Source of the DNA: Archangium violaceum
GTDB lineage: Bacteria; Myxococcota; Myxococcia; Myxococcales; Myxococcaceae
DNA: 64,000 bases
Direction of reading: 5' to 3'
NCBI RefSeq assembly: GCF_016887565.1
Contig: NZ_CP069396.1
Coordinates: 10,646,001-10,710,000 of the forward strand
Shown here: in pieces, positions 1 to 10,417 of the stretch
Numbering within the stretch: position 1 is the stretch's first letter
How the letters are laid out: the number at the start of each line of letters is the position of its first letter
The notes under the pieces: model-generated
Databases searched by the model: none
Seen by the model: only the letters and a program-made list of their open reading frames with translations
Told to the model about the DNA's origin: nothing
Made by a program: the position numbers and the translations under genes

Positions 1-1
1 C

Positions 2-1765
2 GGCCGCGCCATCCCCGTGCACAACGCCCAGGACCACATCGTGCGCTGGTTCGGCACCTGCACGGACATCGACGACCAGAAGCGCACCGCCGACGTGCAC
101 GGCTTCCTCGCCGAGGCCAGTGCGCTGCTCTCCATCACGTTGGACCCCGAGGAGACCGTGCACAACCTCACGCGCTTCATCGTCCCGCGGCTGGCGGACT
201 GGTGCGCGGTGGACATGGTCCAGCCGGACGAGACCGTCGAGCGCGTCACGGTGACGCACGTCGACCCGTCGCGGGAGAGGTTCGCCTGGGAGCTGTCTCG
301 CATCAACCCCGTGGACTTCCAGCACGCCACGCGGGGGCGCGGCTACGTCATCCGCACCGGCGAGTCGGAGCTGCAGGAGGTCATCACGGACGCGGCCATC
401 GTCGCCTTCGCGAAGGACCCGGAGAAGGCGCGGCTGCTGCGGGGCCTGGGCCTGACCTCCTCCCTCATCGTGCCGCTGGTGGTGCGCGGGCGGACGCTGG
501 GCTGCATCACGCTGGCGCAGGCCGACAGCGGCCGGCGCTTCTCCGCCGCGGACATGCCCATGGCCGAGGAGCTCGCGCGCCGCGCCGCGCTCGCCATGGA
601 CAACGCGCGTCTGTACCGCGAGAGCCAGCAGGCCACCCTCCGGGCCGAGCAGGCACGCTACGAGGCCGAGCAGGCGCGCGCGGTGCTGGACACCCTCCTC
701 GACGCGGCCCCCGCGGGCATCGCCCTCTTCGACCGGGAGCTGCGCTTCATGCGCGTCAACCGCACCCTGGAGGTCATCAACCGCAAGTCCGCCGAGTCCC
801 ACCTGGGGCACACCCTGTCCGAGGTGCTCGCCACCGAAACGCCCGCGGTGGAGGACGTGGCCCGCACCCTCCGCGAGGCCCTGGAGAGCGGGGAGACACG
901 GACGGTGGAGGCCACCACCCGGCTCGACGCCGCCGGCGAGCAGCTCGCCTGGCTGGCCCGCTACGCGCCCGTGCGCGCTCCGGATGGCACCACGCTCGGC
1001 GTGGCCTCCGTGGTGCTGGACATCACCGAGCGCAAGCGCGCCGAGGCCGAGCGCGAGCGCCTCCTCGCGGAGCTGGAGCGCAGCAACCAGGAGTTGGATC
1101 AGTTCGCCTACGTGGCCAGCCACGACCTCAAGGCCCCGCTGCGAGGCATCGCCAACCTGTCGCAGTGGATAGAGGACGACCTGAAGGACGTGATGACCGA
1201 CGAGACGCGCGAGCAGATGCGGCTGCTGCGCGGGCGCGTGCAGCGCATGGAGTCTCTCATCAACGGCATCCTCGACTACAGCCGCGCGGGCCGGATGCGC
1301 GGCCGCCCGGAGCCCCTGGACGTGAGCCGGCTGCTGAGCGAGTGCGTGGAGCTGCTCTCCCCCCCGTCCGACACCTTCGTCGAGATAGCGCCCGGCATGC
1401 CCACCCTGCGCGCCGAGCGGGTGCCCCTGCAGCAGGTGTTCCTCAACCTGCTGGGCAACGCCTTCAAGCACGCCCGCAACCCGGAGGTCCGCGTGCGGGT
1501 GGACGCCCGTCCGGTGGGCGCCTTCTGGGAGTTCTCCGTCGCCGATGACGGCCCCGGCATCGCCCCCGAGTATCATGAGCGCATCTGGGGCATCTTCCAG
1601 ACACTCCGGTCTCGGGACGAGGTGGAGAGCACGGGCATCGGCCTGTCGGTGGTGAAGAAGAGCGTGGAGGCGCGCGGCGGGCGCGCCTGGCTGGAGTCCG
1701 CTCCGGGCCAGGGGGCCACCTTCCGCTTCACCTGGCCCATGCATTGTCCGGAAGAAGGGCGCTGA
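2..1765 (+). CDS. Sensor histidine kinase PAS-GAF-PAS-HisKA-HATPase (5' partial)
   Basis: The frame is open to the left edge, and the first residues (RWFGTCTDIDDQKR) are the tail of a PAS/PAC fold, so the true start lies outside the window. After it come a GAF domain (about residues 30-200 counted from the GTG at 17), a PAS domain (about 225-345), a HisKA dimerisation domain with phospho-acceptor His in ASHDLKAPLRG (about residue 369), and an ATPase domain with NAFKH, DDGPGI and the G2-like STGIGLSVVKK. The kinase core resembles bacteriophytochrome-type kinases. No membrane segment is visible in the part seen, so it is probably cytosolic. It is followed immediately by a CheY-like regulator and a hybrid kinase, suggesting one phosphorelay operon. 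The signal sensed is unknown. Confidence 0.93.
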   Translation, partial: GRAIPVHNAQDHIVRWFGTCTDIDDQKRTADVHGFLAEASALLSITLDPEETVHNLTRFIVPRLADWCAVDMVQPDETVERVTVTHVDPSRERFAWELSRINPVDFQHATRGRGYVIRTGESELQEVITDAAIVAFAKDPEKARLLRGLGLTSSLIVPLVVRGRTLGCITLAQADSGRRFSAADMPMAEELARRAALAMDNARLYRESQQATLRAEQARYEAEQARAVLDTLLDAAPAGIALFDRELRFMRVNRTLEVINRKSAESHLGHTLSEVLATETPAVEDVARTLREALESGETRTVEATTRLDAAGEQLAWLARYAPVRAPDGTTLGVASVVLDITERKRAEAERERLLAELERSNQELDQFAYVASHDLKAPLRGIANLSQWIEDDLKDVMTDETREQMRLLRGRVQRMESLINGILDYSRAGRMRGRPEPLDVSRLLSECVELLSPPSDTFVEIAPGMPTLRAERVPLQQVFLNLLGNAFKHARNPEVRVRVDARPVGAFWEFSVADDGPGIAPEYHERIWGIFQTLRSRDEVESTGIGLSVVKKSVEARGGRAWLESAPGQGATFRFTWPMHCPEEGR

Positions 1766-1767
1766 GC

Positions 1768-2184
1768 GTGTCGCGCAAGACACTCAACATCCTCCTGGTG
1801 GAGGACGACGCGGTGGACGTGATGAACGTCCAGCGTGCGTTCAAGATGAATGCCATCCACAACCCCCTCTACATCGCCAACAACGGACAGCAGGCGCTGG
1901 AGATGCTGCGCTCGGGCGCGGTGCCGGCCAACAACCGGCTCGTCCTGTTGGACATCAACATGCCAAGGATGAACGGCCTCGAGTTCCTGCGCGTGCTGCG
2001 GATGGATCCGGATCTGCGCGCCACACCGGTGGTGATGCTCACCACGTCCAACGACGATCGGGACCGGGGGGAGAGCTACGCGCTCAACGTGGCCGGCTAC
2101 CTGGTCAAGCCCGTCACCTTCCCGGCCTTCGTGGAGTTGATGGCCGCGCTCAACGCATACTGGATGCGGGTGGAGATGCCGTGA
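1768..2184 (+). CDS. CheY-like single-domain response regulator (Rcp1 type)
   Basis: A stand-alone receiver domain of 138 residues: acidic pocket E12-D13-D14, phospho-acceptor Asp62 in LLDINMP, and the conserved Lys in YLVKPV. The spacing and the N-terminal VEDDxxDV pattern match receivers paired with phytochrome-like kinases (Rcp1 type). GTG at 1768 was chosen because a purine-rich GAAGAAGGG lies 9 nt upstream and the protein then begins just before the first beta strand. A TTG at 1744 inside the preceding kinase is a weaker alternative. The stop overlaps the next gene's GTG by four bases (GTGA), indicating translational coupling. It probably shuttles phosphate between the two flanking kinases or to an unlinked output. 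Confidence 0.93.
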   Translation: MSRKTLNILLVEDDAVDVMNVQRAFKMNAIHNPLYIANNGQQALEMLRSGAVPANNRLVLLDINMPRMNGLEFLRVLRMDPDLRATPVVMLTTSNDDRDRGESYALNVAGYLVKPVTFPAFVELMAALNAYWMRVEMP

Positions 2185-4616
2185 GGGCCGAGGAGCACAT
2201 GGAGGAACAACCGCTGCGCCTGCTGGTGGCGGACGACGACGAGGTGGACCGGCTGGCGGTGCGGCGCGCCCTGCACCAGGCCGGCCTGTCCGCCCAGCTC
2301 GTCGAGGTGACGGATGGGGCGGCCGCGCTCTCGGCCCTGATGGAGGAGTCCTTCGACTGCGCGCTGCTCGACTTCCAGATGCCCGTCCAGGACGGCCTGG
2401 AGGTGCTGCGCAAGGCCCGCGCCGCCCTGGTGGAGACGCCCATCATCATGCTCACCGGCCAGGGCGACGAGCACATCGCCGTGGAGCTGATGAAGGCGGG
2501 CGCCACCGACTACCTCGGCAAGGCGGCGCTCACCCCGGAGCGGCTCAGCCACCTGCTGCGCCAGGCCCAGCGCCTGCATCAGGCGGAGCAGCAGTACCGC
2601 ACGCTGGCCGAGGTGCTGCCCCTCACCATCTGGACGAGCCGGCCGGACGGCGTGCTGGACTACATCAGCCGCCGCGGGTTCGAGAACACCGGCATCCCCC
2701 CCGGAAACCCCGCGCTGTGGCAGCGCGCCGTGCACCCGGAGGACCTGCCCCGGCTGATGGAGCGCTGGCAGCACAGCCTGCGCACCGGAGACCCCTATGA
2801 AGTGGAGGTGCGCGTCTGGCGCGGCGACGGCACCTACCGCTGGCACCTCATCCGGGCGCTGCCCATGCGGGACTCGCGCGGCCGCATCCTGCGCTGGTTC
2901 GGCACCAACTCCGACATCGACGACCAGCGGCGGACCCAGGAGCGCACCACGCGCCTGCAGGCCGTCACCGCCGCGCTGTCCGAGGCCCCCACGCCCCGCC
3001 AGGTGATGGACGTCATCGTCCACCAGGGCGTGGCGGCACTGGAGGCCCAGGCGGGGGCGGTGTGGCTGGTGACCGAGGATGGGCAGGCGGTCGAGCTGGT
3101 GAGCACCACCGACAACGTGCGGCCGCTGACGCGGGGCATCGAGCGCATCCCACTCGACGTGCCCCTGGCGGTGACGGACGCGGTGCGCACGGACAGGCTC
3201 GTCTCCTACGCCGATGCCCTGGAGCGGGACCGGCGCTACCCCCTGCTCGCCGGGCAGGGATTCCCCTTCGAGGCCTCGGCGGTGATGCCGCTGCGCGGCA
3301 GCCGGGGGGTGATGGGCGCCCTGGTGGTGAACTTCACGCAGCCGCGCACGCTGTCCTCGGACGCGCGGGAGCTCATCCTCGCCCTGGCGCGCCAGGGGGC
3401 CCAGGCGCTGGAGCGTGCCCGCCTCTACGAGGCCGCGCAGCAGGCCCGTGCCGCCGCCGAGGCGAGCGAGGCCCAGCTGCGCAACCTGCTGGCGGAGCGC
3501 GAGCGGATGGAGGCCACGCTGCAGGAGCGGGACGAGCGGCTGCGCGCGGCCCTCTGGGCGAGCGGCACCGGCACCTTCCGCTGGGACATCCGCACCCGCG
3601 CGCTGGAGTGGGACGAGAACCTGGACCAGCTCTTCTGCCTGCCGCTGGGCCAGACGGTGCAGCGCCTGGACGACCTCTTCGCCCTGGTGCTCCCGGAGGA
3701 CCGGGCCGGGGTGATGCGCCGGTGCGAGGCGTGCGAGCGCGAGGGCGCGGACTTCGACATGGACTTCCGCGTGATGGGGCCGGAAGAGCGCGTGCGGTGG
3801 ATCAGCGGCAAGGGCAAGACGTTCGTCGACGCGAGCGGACGGCCCCTCTACATGACGGGCGCCTGCGTGGACATCACCACCCAGAAGCAGCAGGAGGCGG
3901 AGGCGCGCCAGCTGGCCGAGTTCGAGCAGCAGATTCTCGGCATCGTCAGCCATGACTTGCGCAACCCGCTGAGCGTCATCCGCATCTCGGCCTCCATGCT
4001 GCTGGCGCGAGAGGGACTGGATGAGCGGCAGAGCAAGGGCCTCACCCGCATCATCTCCGCCTCGGACCGGGCCACCCGCCTCATCCGCGACCTGCTGGAC
4101 TTCAGCCAGGCGCGGCTGGGTGGAGGCATCCGCGTGGTGCGCAAGGAGATGGACGTCTTCGAGCTGGCGCGAGGCGTGGTGGAGGAGCTGGCCGCCAGCC
4201 ATCCGGAGCGCGAGGTGGAGCTGGAGCAGGAGGGCGAGGGCTTCGGCCAGTGGGATGGAGACCGGATCGCCCAGGTGCTCGGCAACCTCGTGGGCAACGC
4301 CATCCAGCACAGCCCCGAGGGAACGCCGGTGAGGGTACGCTGTCAGGGCGTGGCAGGGGAGGTGCTCCTGGAGGTGCGCAACGAGGGCACGCCCATCGAG
4401 TCCGCACTGCTGCCCAACCTCTTCGAGCCCTTCCGCAGGGGACGCCAGGCGGGGAACGGCGCGGGGAGCGTGGGGCTGGGGCTCTACATCACCCGGCAGA
4501 TCGTCCTGGCGCATGGCGGAGGCATCCAGGTGACGTCGAGCACGGAGGAAGGCACGCGCTTCGCGGTGCGGCTGCCGCGCCGGTCCGTCACGCCCGTCCC
4601 AATCCCTCGGGCCTGA
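2181..4616 (+). CDS. Hybrid sensor kinase REC-PAS-GAF-PAS-HisKA-HATPase
   Basis: An 811-residue soluble protein with an N-terminal receiver (Asp64 in LLDFQMP, Lys in YLGKAAL). A PAS/PAC domain follows (about 140-255, ending WFGTNSDIDDQ, nearly the same ending as the PAS of the first kinase), then a GAF domain (about 265-415), a second PAS (about 450-565), HisKA with His591 in VSHDLRNPLSV, and a HATPase with NLVGNAIQHS and GLGLYITRQI. A receiver placed ahead of the sensors means kinase activity can be gated by upstream phosphorylation, fitting the adjacent kinase and single receiver. GTG at 2181 overlaps the previous stop. An ATG at 2199 would trim six residues without touching the fold. Confidence 0.95.
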   Translation: MRAEEHMEEQPLRLLVADDDEVDRLAVRRALHQAGLSAQLVEVTDGAAALSALMEESFDCALLDFQMPVQDGLEVLRKARAALVETPIIMLTGQGDEHIAVELMKAGATDYLGKAALTPERLSHLLRQAQRLHQAEQQYRTLAEVLPLTIWTSRPDGVLDYISRRGFENTGIPPGNPALWQRAVHPEDLPRLMERWQHSLRTGDPYEVEVRVWRGDGTYRWHLIRALPMRDSRGRILRWFGTNSDIDDQRRTQERTTRLQAVTAALSEAPTPRQVMDVIVHQGVAALEAQAGAVWLVTEDGQAVELVSTTDNVRPLTRGIERIPLDVPLAVTDAVRTDRLVSYADALERDRRYPLLAGQGFPFEASAVMPLRGSRGVMGALVVNFTQPRTLSSDARELILALARQGAQALERARLYEAAQQARAAAEASEAQLRNLLAERERMEATLQERDERLRAALWASGTGTFRWDIRTRALEWDENLDQLFCLPLGQTVQRLDDLFALVLPEDRAGVMRRCEACEREGADFDMDFRVMGPEERVRWISGKGKTFVDASGRPLYMTGACVDITTQKQQEAEARQLAEFEQQILGIVSHDLRNPLSVIRISASMLLAREGLDERQSKGLTRIISASDRATRLIRDLLDFSQARLGGGIRVVRKEMDVFELARGVVEELAASHPEREVELEQEGEGFGQWDGDRIAQVLGNLVGNAIQHSPEGTPVRVRCQGVAGEVLLEVRNEGTPIESALLPNLFEPFRRGRQAGNGAGSVGLGLYITRQIVLAHGGGIQVTSSTEEGTRFAVRLPRRSVTPVPIPRA

Positions 4617-4637
4617 GCTCCCTACCCCACGGGATGT

Positions 4638-4671
4638 CCCCTCTCCCCCTGGGAGAGGGTTAGGGTGAGGG
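4638..4671 (+). repeat. Dispersed hairpin repeat, copy 1
   Basis: CCCTCTCCC and GGGAGAGGG form a 9-bp perfect stem around a 3-nt loop, followed by TTAGGGTGAGGG. The same unit recurs at 60138-60171 and 60637-60669 in the same orientation. Here it lies between the hybrid kinase stop and the VOC gene. It resembles short GC-rich intergenic palindromes dispersed in many proteobacterial genomes, and it could also act as an mRNA 3' stem. Confidence 0.8.
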
Positions 4672-4696
4672 TCTTCCCCTCTGCCCAGGAGCCTCC

Positions 4697-5083
4697 GTGA
4701 AGAACCCCGCCCCCATCCTCGGATTGCGCACCACCGTCTACCCCGTGACGGACCTGGTGAAGGCGAAGGACTGGTACAGCCAGGTGCTGGGCGTGGCACC
4801 GTACTTCGACGAGCCCTTCTACGTGGGCTTCAACGTGGGCGGCTTCGAGCTGGGGTTGGACCCGGACACCTCGACGTTGAAGCCCGGAGCCGGGGGCGCG
4901 GTGAGCTACTGGGGAGTGGAGAACGCGGACAGGGAGTGGGAGCGCCTGACGAAGCTCGGAGCCGAGCCCGTCAGTCCTGTCCGCGACGTGGGGGGTGGCA
5001 TCCGGGTGGCCACGGTGAAGGATCCGTTCGGCAACCTGTTCGGCGTCATCGAGAACCCCCACTTCCCCAATACGGAGGGGTGA
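4697..5083 (+). CDS. VOC (glyoxalase/bleomycin-resistance fold) protein
   Basis: A 128-residue single-domain protein with the paired beta-alpha-beta-beta-beta pattern of the VOC superfamily. It opens LRTTVYPVTDLVKAKDWYSQ, a typical VOC start, and ends KDPFGNLFGVIENPHF, where the Glu is the usual C-terminal metal ligand. Family members include glyoxalase I, extradiol dioxygenases and antibiotic-binding proteins, and the sequence does not settle which applies. GTG at 4697 follows CAGGAG by 8 nt. The spacer from the hybrid kinase is only 80 nt and holds the hairpin repeat. Confidence 0.85.
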   Translation: MKNPAPILGLRTTVYPVTDLVKAKDWYSQVLGVAPYFDEPFYVGFNVGGFELGLDPDTSTLKPGAGGAVSYWGVENADREWERLTKLGAEPVSPVRDVGGGIRVATVKDPFGNLFGVIENPHFPNTEG

Positions 5084-5108
5084 CACCGCGCCTCGGCGAT
5101 GGAGGACC

Positions 5109-5672
5109 TCAGCGGACGAGCGCCCGGGCCTTCTCCATCAGCCGCCGCAGCGGCGCCTCGTCCACCCGCGCCAGCGCCTCGTCCCACGACAGCCACTGCG
5201 CGCCCGAGGACTCATTCGGGTCGTGCGCCAGCGACTCCGGATCCTCCGCCACCACCAGGTAGCGCACGTCCAGGTGCAGGTGCTCCGGCTCGTTCTTGCG
5301 CGCCGGAATGGCGTGCACGTCCACGTCCAGAGGCCTGGGCGCGCGCTCGTGCAACCGCACCCGGCATCCCGTCTCCTCGCGGGCCTCGCGCAGCGCCGTG
5401 GCCTCCATGCTGCCCGCGTCCGCCGCCTCCGAGTGCCCGCCCGGTTGCAGCCAGCGGTTGAGCTTGCCATGAAGCACCATCACCACCCGCTCACCGGCCG
5501 GGTCCACCACCACCGCGCTGCCTGTGAAGTGCGCCCGCGGCTGCTCGCGAGAGAAGGGCCGCTCCAGCTCCGCGGCGAAGGCGCGCATCCGCGCCACGTC
5601 CTCGCGCTCCTTGTCATCCGTGGGAACGTGGCGGGCCAGCAGCTCGTGTAGGGAAGTCTGGGGAACGCTCAT
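5109..5672 (-). CDS. Nudix hydrolase
   Basis: A 187-residue protein with a Nudix box, GGHSEAADAGSMEATALREA followed directly by REETG. The second half (REAREETG) is canonical. The GGH-to-RE spacing is two residues longer than usual and the first box Glu appears to be replaced, so substrate and metal geometry may differ from MutT. Nudix enzymes hydrolyse nucleoside diphosphates linked to another group. WLQPGGH and the later NESSGAQWLSWDEAL are typical of the family. ATG at 5672 was chosen because the protein then begins just before the conserved core. It is divergent from the NtrC-type regulator, with 36 bp between the starts. Confidence 0.85.
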   Translation of the reverse strand: MSVPQTSLHELLARHVPTDDKEREDVARMRAFAAELERPFSREQPRAHFTGSAVVVDPAGERVVMVLHGKLNRWLQPGGHSEAADAGSMEATALREAREETGCRVRLHERAPRPLDVDVHAIPARKNEPEHLHLDVRYLVVAEDPESLAHDPNESSGAQWLSWDEALARVDEAPLRRLMEKARALVR

Positions 5673-5708
5673 GGGGCGCGCATTCTGCCCTGATATAAGG
5701 TCACGTCC

Positions 5709-7118
<1,410 letters not shown>

Positions 7119-7339
7119 GCAGCAACTTCGTCTGGCGGCTCGCGACACTGTAGATAAAGAGACCGAGCCCCTCGAAAATCCACCGCGCCACCATTCCCCC
7201 CGTGGTTTTCCGTCATTACCGTCCCTCTCCTCATGGCGCTCGCGCGGCCAACCTCCCGAAATCGCTCGGTTTTTTTCGGCGCACAGGCCGTGGGATGCGA
7301 AGTGGCCCTGGCATCTGGCTTGCTGTTAGGAGGGGTTTG

Positions 7340-8380
7340 ATGAAGCGCGTCCTGCTCCCCCCGCTGCTGTTCCTCCTCCTGGGTACGCCCGTCTGGGCCG
7401 CCTCGGGGCTGGACACGCCGAGGGCCGAGGCGCGCACGGCGCGTGCGCAGGTGCGCGAGCTGCGCGACCGCCAGCAGTTGCTGCGCGCCGAGCTCAACAC
7501 CCTGGCCGGACGCATCGAGTCCCTCAAAGCCGAGCAGAAGGGCCGGCTGGTGGCGGGCCCGGAGCTGGAAGGGGCACTGCGGCGCTCGCAGGAGCTGTCC
7601 GGGCAGCTCACCGGCCTGGCCCAGTCGCTCGCCGGGGCCGAGACCGAGGCCGAGCGGCGCAACCTGGCGTTGTACACGGCGCTCTCCGACGAGCTGGCCC
7701 GGGTGCGTCAGACGTGGGACGCCACGAAGGACCGGGAGGCCCGCGCCGGGCTCATCGCCCGCATGAGGGACCTGCGCACCGAGCGGGACGCGGTGCGCGC
7801 CGCGCTGCCGCCCTCCCAGGTGCCGGCGCTCGACGGCGCGCGGACGAGCGATGACCCCGAGGACATGCTGGAGCAGGCGGACGCCCTGCGTGATTCCGAG
7901 GACAAGGTGCGCCAGCGCCTCCAGGCCCTGCGCGCCCGCATCACCGAGGTCCGCGAGGAGCGGGAGCTGGACCGGCGCATGACCGACTTCCTGGGCGAGG
8001 AGTCCATGTTCGACGACCAGGACCGGCACATGCGCCTGCGCTTCGACTCCGCCACGAAGTCCGTCTCGGTGGAGCCCTCCCAGCGCGGGGGTGGACCCGG
8101 CGGCTCACTGTCCGAGAACTACAACCAGTCCCCGGGGACGACGGTGAACTCTCCGGCACCGCAGCCTGTCGACGACTCGGGGCCGACCATCCAGCCCTAT
8201 TCCTCCCGGGCCTCCGACAGCCGCCCCCAGGTGGGCACGGTGCGCGCCCAGACGCTCGCCAGTGGAGACTCGGAGAGCCTGCGGGACTTGGAGGCGGAGG
8301 CGGCCCGGCTCGAGTCGCTCGCGCGAGAGCTGGGCTCCCGCGCGGACACCCTGGAGCGCAAGGCCCAGCAGCTGCGCTAG
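7340..8380 (+). CDS. Exported coiled-coil protein, hypothetical
   Basis: 346 residues. An N-terminal Sec signal peptide (MKRVLLPPLLFLLLGTPVWA, cleavage after AWA-like VWA) is followed by long Arg/Glu/Leu-rich heptads (about 35-235). The tail is Gly/Pro/Ser/Thr-rich (about 255-315) and a short second coiled coil ends the protein (LRDLEAEAARLESLARELG). I do not recognise a named family. The composition suggests a periplasmic spacer or scaffold. ATG at 7340 is preceded at 7 nt by the strong Shine-Dalgarno AGGAGGGG, which rules out the upstream in-frame GTG at 7202. Confidence 0.8.
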   Translation: MKRVLLPPLLFLLLGTPVWAASGLDTPRAEARTARAQVRELRDRQQLLRAELNTLAGRIESLKAEQKGRLVAGPELEGALRRSQELSGQLTGLAQSLAGAETEAERRNLALYTALSDELARVRQTWDATKDREARAGLIARMRDLRTERDAVRAALPPSQVPALDGARTSDDPEDMLEQADALRDSEDKVRQRLQALRARITEVREERELDRRMTDFLGEESMFDDQDRHMRLRFDSATKSVSVEPSQRGGGPGGSLSENYNQSPGTTVNSPAPQPVDDSGPTIQPYSSRASDSRPQVGTVRAQTLASGDSESLRDLEAEAARLESLARELGSRADTLERKAQQLR

Positions 8381-8381
8381 T

Positions 8382-8918
8382 TCAGAGCCGCACCTCCACG
8401 GCCAGCTTCACGTCGGCCTGCAGGCGCACCTCCTTCGAGGGCTTGCGGCCCTTGCCGCGCACGCCAATGCTCATGGAAGGCGCGGTGAGGAAGGGCTGGA
8501 GCTCCGCGCCCGTGAGGTCCAGCTCCAGCACCGGGTTGGGCGCCTTGAGGCCCAGCGAGGCGATGTTCTTCTTCTGGGCCACCAGCACCTCCCGGTCCCC
8601 CGCCTTCGCATAGAACTCCAGCGAGTCGAGGAAGGAGAAGTCCTGATCCGCCGGCGTGAGGATCTTCAGTTGCAGGGACTTCAGCTTCGCGGAGGACACC
8701 TGCTCCTTGGAGACGCCCTGGTTCTGGAAGTCCTGGTTCTGGTCGAAATCGATGCTGGAGAAGCTCCCGATGGCCGGAAAGGCATCGAGCACGGTGGAGA
8801 TGCCCGTGGGGTCTCCTGGCACGCTCGTCTCGCCCTTCACCTCCGCGACGAAGGTGGGAGGCCCGCAGGCCACGAGCGAGAGCAGGGCACACACGGTGAG
8901 TACGGATGTGAGTCGCAT
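8382..8918 (-). CDS. Predicted lipoprotein, hypothetical
   Basis: 178 residues with a type II signal peptide, MRLTSVLTVCALLSLVACGP (lipobox LVAC, Cys18). The mature part is rich in beta-strand patterns (KLKSLQLKILTP, VLELDLTGAELQPF, VRLQADVKLAVEVRL), the alternating hydrophobic layout of a small beta-sandwich or LEA-like fold. It is convergent with the coiled-coil protein, whose stop is one base away, and divergent from the beta-barrel gene. No function can be assigned. Confidence 0.82.
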   Translation of the reverse strand: MRLTSVLTVCALLSLVACGPPTFVAEVKGETSVPGDPTGISTVLDAFPAIGSFSSIDFDQNQDFQNQGVSKEQVSSAKLKSLQLKILTPADQDFSFLDSLEFYAKAGDREVLVAQKKNIASLGLKAPNPVLELDLTGAELQPFLTAPSMSIGVRGKGRKPSKEVRLQADVKLAVEVRL

Positions 8919-9012
8919 GGTGCACAGTCTAACGGCCGTCCGGGCGGGCCGTCACCGCTCGACCAGGCTGGCCGCCCTCTCGTGGACAGGGCATGCGGTC
9001 GGAGCCCGGAGT

Positions 9013-10074
9013 ATGGTGCGCCCGTTGAAACGGCTCCTCTCCACGCTCGTGGTGCTTTGCCTGGCGCTCGCCGGTGGCGCGCACGCCGCCGACCTGGAGG
9101 GAGCGCTGCGCGTGACGGGCCGGACGCTGCTGGACGGGAACGCGCCGCGCGACTTCTCCAAGGGGCGCCTGGGCTCCGGCGCCGCGGACCTGGTGTTCAG
9201 CCTGCTGGCCTCGGGCGAGGGCCGCTACACCGCGGACCGCTGGCAGCTGGTGGGCCGCTACGACGGGGGCGGCCGCAAGTACCTCACCTTCTCCGACGAG
9301 GACGTGCTGGTGCAGGCCGCGGCGCTGGAGGGCTCCGTCGCCCTGGGCACGTCGCTGGGACTGGGCGTGGAGGGGCGCGCCAAGGACCGGCGGGGGGGCA
9401 GCCGCGACTACTCGGACCTGATGGCGTCGGCCTTCGTGGAGTACGCCCCGGACGCCCGGCTGGCCCTGCGCCTGCGCGCGGGAGCGCAGCGCTTCCTCTA
9501 CCGGCCGGACTTCGCCGCCAGCTTCGGCGGCCCCGCGGTGGGTTTCCTCGCGCGCTTCCGCATCGACCGCCGGCACGCCCTCTCCGCCTCTGGCGAGTAT
9601 GGCTCGCGCCGCTACCCCTCCTCCGTGCGCTACCCGCCGGGGACGTCTCCGACGTGGACCGGGCGGCGGCAGGACGGCGCCCTGCTGGCGAGCGTGGGCT
9701 ACACCTACAAGGGCCCGGTGGCGCTGGGGCTGACGTACACGTACCAGGAGGCCAGCTCCAACAGCTTCGGCGAGTCGGTGCAGCGCCACCGGCTGAGCGG
9801 CAGCGCCGGGGTACGCCTGCCCTGGAGGTTGATGCTGCTGGCCCAGGGCTCACTGGGTCTCAACCGCTACCCGGACGGCGTCTACCTCTCGCCCGACATC
9901 ATCCTGCTCGAGGACGACGAGGCGCAGAACACGCTGTCGCTGAAGCTGGTCCGGCCCCTCAACGGACACCTGGACGTGGAGCTCTCGTTCGCGATGTACG
10001 GCACCCAACTGCCGCGCAACGAGCTGTACTACTTCCGCCAGGTGGGCGGAGTGGGCCTCACCTGGCGGCTGTGA
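9013..10074 (+). CDS. Predicted outer-membrane beta-barrel protein
   Basis: 353 residues. After the signal peptide (MVRPLKRLLSTLVVLCLALAGGAHA) the mature chain is a run of amphipathic strands with aromatic girdles (YTADRWQLVGRYDGG, GLTYTYQEAS, LDVELSFAMYGTQ). It ends GVGLTWRL, a typical barrel-terminal strand although the last residue is Leu rather than Phe. I do not recognise a named family. ATG at 9013 is supported by an upstream GGAG at 9008 and by the signal peptide. The gene is convergent with the small TPR gene, six bases apart. Confidence 0.8.
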   Translation: MVRPLKRLLSTLVVLCLALAGGAHAADLEGALRVTGRTLLDGNAPRDFSKGRLGSGAADLVFSLLASGEGRYTADRWQLVGRYDGGGRKYLTFSDEDVLVQAAALEGSVALGTSLGLGVEGRAKDRRGGSRDYSDLMASAFVEYAPDARLALRLRAGAQRFLYRPDFAASFGGPAVGFLARFRIDRRHALSASGEYGSRRYPSSVRYPPGTSPTWTGRRQDGALLASVGYTYKGPVALGLTYTYQEASSNSFGESVQRHRLSGSAGVRLPWRLMLLAQGSLGLNRYPDGVYLSPDIILLEDDEAQNTLSLKLVRPLNGHLDVELSFAMYGTQLPRNELYYFRQVGGVGLTWRL

Positions 10075-10080
10075 CCGGCC

Positions 10081-10395
10081 TCAGTCCAACCCGGACAGAC
10101 GCTCGTCGATCTCCTCGGCGAGGCTGGCGTGGCTCTGGGCGAGCGCCGTATCCCGGGCACGGGTGAGCACCTCGCGGGCCTTCTGCGTCTGGCCGGCGCC
10201 CGCGTAGGCATCCCCCAGGGACACCAGGGCCGCGGCGTACGCGGGGTCCAACCGCACGGCCGTCTCCAGGGCCTGGGCCGCCTCGGCGTACTGCCGGCGC
10301 TCCAGGTAGGCCTTGCCCAGGGAGAAATGCGCCATGGGCGCGTCGGGAAACTCGGCCGCCATCTGCTTGAACTGCTCCAACCGGGCGTCGCTCAT
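10081..10395 (-). CDS. Small TPR protein
   Basis: 104 residues containing about two tetratricopeptide repeats (MAHFSLGKAYLERRQYAEAA and AAALVSLGDAYAGAGQTQ, each closing with a Pro-containing helix turn) and a short charged C-terminal helix. No signal peptide, so it is a probable cytosolic adaptor. It starts 22 bp from proA on the opposite strand, so the two genes must share an overlapping promoter region. Confidence 0.85.
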   Translation of the reverse strand: MSDARLEQFKQMAAEFPDAPMAHFSLGKAYLERRQYAEAAQALETAVRLDPAYAAALVSLGDAYAGAGQTQKAREVLTRARDTALAQSHASLAEEIDERLSGLD

Positions 10396-10417
10396 GGTCC
10401 GGTGATAGAGGAGAGGC

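Noticed and set aside
2097-4799. Long minus-strand frame opposite the hybrid kinase
   Set aside because: Same reason: shadow of a real gene with biased composition.
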